6,027 bases of DNA from positions 1 through 6,027 of the forward strand of contig JAGABO010000124.1 of the NCBI GenBank assembly GCA_017614655.1, in the 5' to 3' direction. Source of the stretch: Treponema sp. (GTDB taxonomy: Bacteria; Spirochaetota; Spirochaetia; Treponematales; Treponemataceae). The notes beneath the pieces were generated by a model. That model had not been told where the DNA came from, searched no databases, and saw nothing but the letters and a program-made list of their open reading frames with translations. The translations under genes were made by a program, and so were the position numbers. Shown here in pieces: positions 6,007 to 6,027 of this stretch; the first letter of the stretch is position 1, and the number at the start of each line of letters is the position of its first letter.

Positions 6007-6027
6007 AGATCGGAAGAGCACACGTCT
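6007..6027 (+). other. Illumina TruSeq adapter remnant (sequencing artefact)
   Basis: The last 21 bases begin AGATCGGAAGAGC and continue as the standard TruSeq read-through adapter to the end of the window, with no mismatch. Untrimmed adapter was assembled onto the contig end. Base 6007 could by chance also be genomic A, so the boundary is certain to about one base. This stretch is not part of the organism. Confidence 0.97.

Overview
The window looks like the end of an assembled contig from a spirochaete, most likely a host-associated Treponema. The reasons are the moderate-to-low GC content, the lipoprotein signal peptides of the form ACSAGI-x-x-GC, and the overall character of the proteins. 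This assignment is by family resemblance only, because there is no rRNA or other marker gene. No phage, IS, CRISPR or RNA gene was found.

Left part (10-3373, minus strand): two tandem paralogous genes encode lipoproteins of 468 and 542 residues. Each has a nearly identical lipoprotein signal peptide (lipidated Cys22), a divergent beta-rich N-terminal module, a linker (proline-rich in one, Gly/Ser repeat in the other) and a well-conserved C-terminal domain. The C-terminal domain reads like a (beta/alpha) barrel with invariant acidic and aromatic motifs (WLQVE-x-GD, GFG-x-D-x-E, KHW, MPPSYRDGM, FQ-x-GY, GIVWVDFT). I cannot name this family; a surface carbohydrate-active role is a guess. Each gene has its own Shine-Dalgarno sequence and its own promoter. 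The promoters are almost identical (TTGACA, 17 bp, GATACT), so the two genes look like separately transcribed but co-regulated copies. The larger gene ends in a strong intrinsic terminator (1686-1723). The smaller one has a long hairpin at the predicted 5' end of its mRNA (1483-1526).

Middle (3374-3648): a divergent intergenic region carries the lipoprotein promoter on the minus strand and, on the plus strand, whatever drives the uup-like gene.

Right part (3649-6006, plus strand): an ABC-F ATPase of the Uup type is followed after 19 bases by a gene for an exported TraB/GumN-family protein, probably in one operon. The second gene is cut off. The last 21 bases (6007-6027) match the Illumina TruSeq read-through adapter (AGATCGGAAGAGC...), and the apparent TGA stop is made by the junction with that adapter. 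The last gene is therefore a 5' fragment and not a 142-residue protein.

The best candidates for something undescribed are the lipoprotein pair and its shared promoter architecture. The rest is ordinary housekeeping content plus one library artefact.
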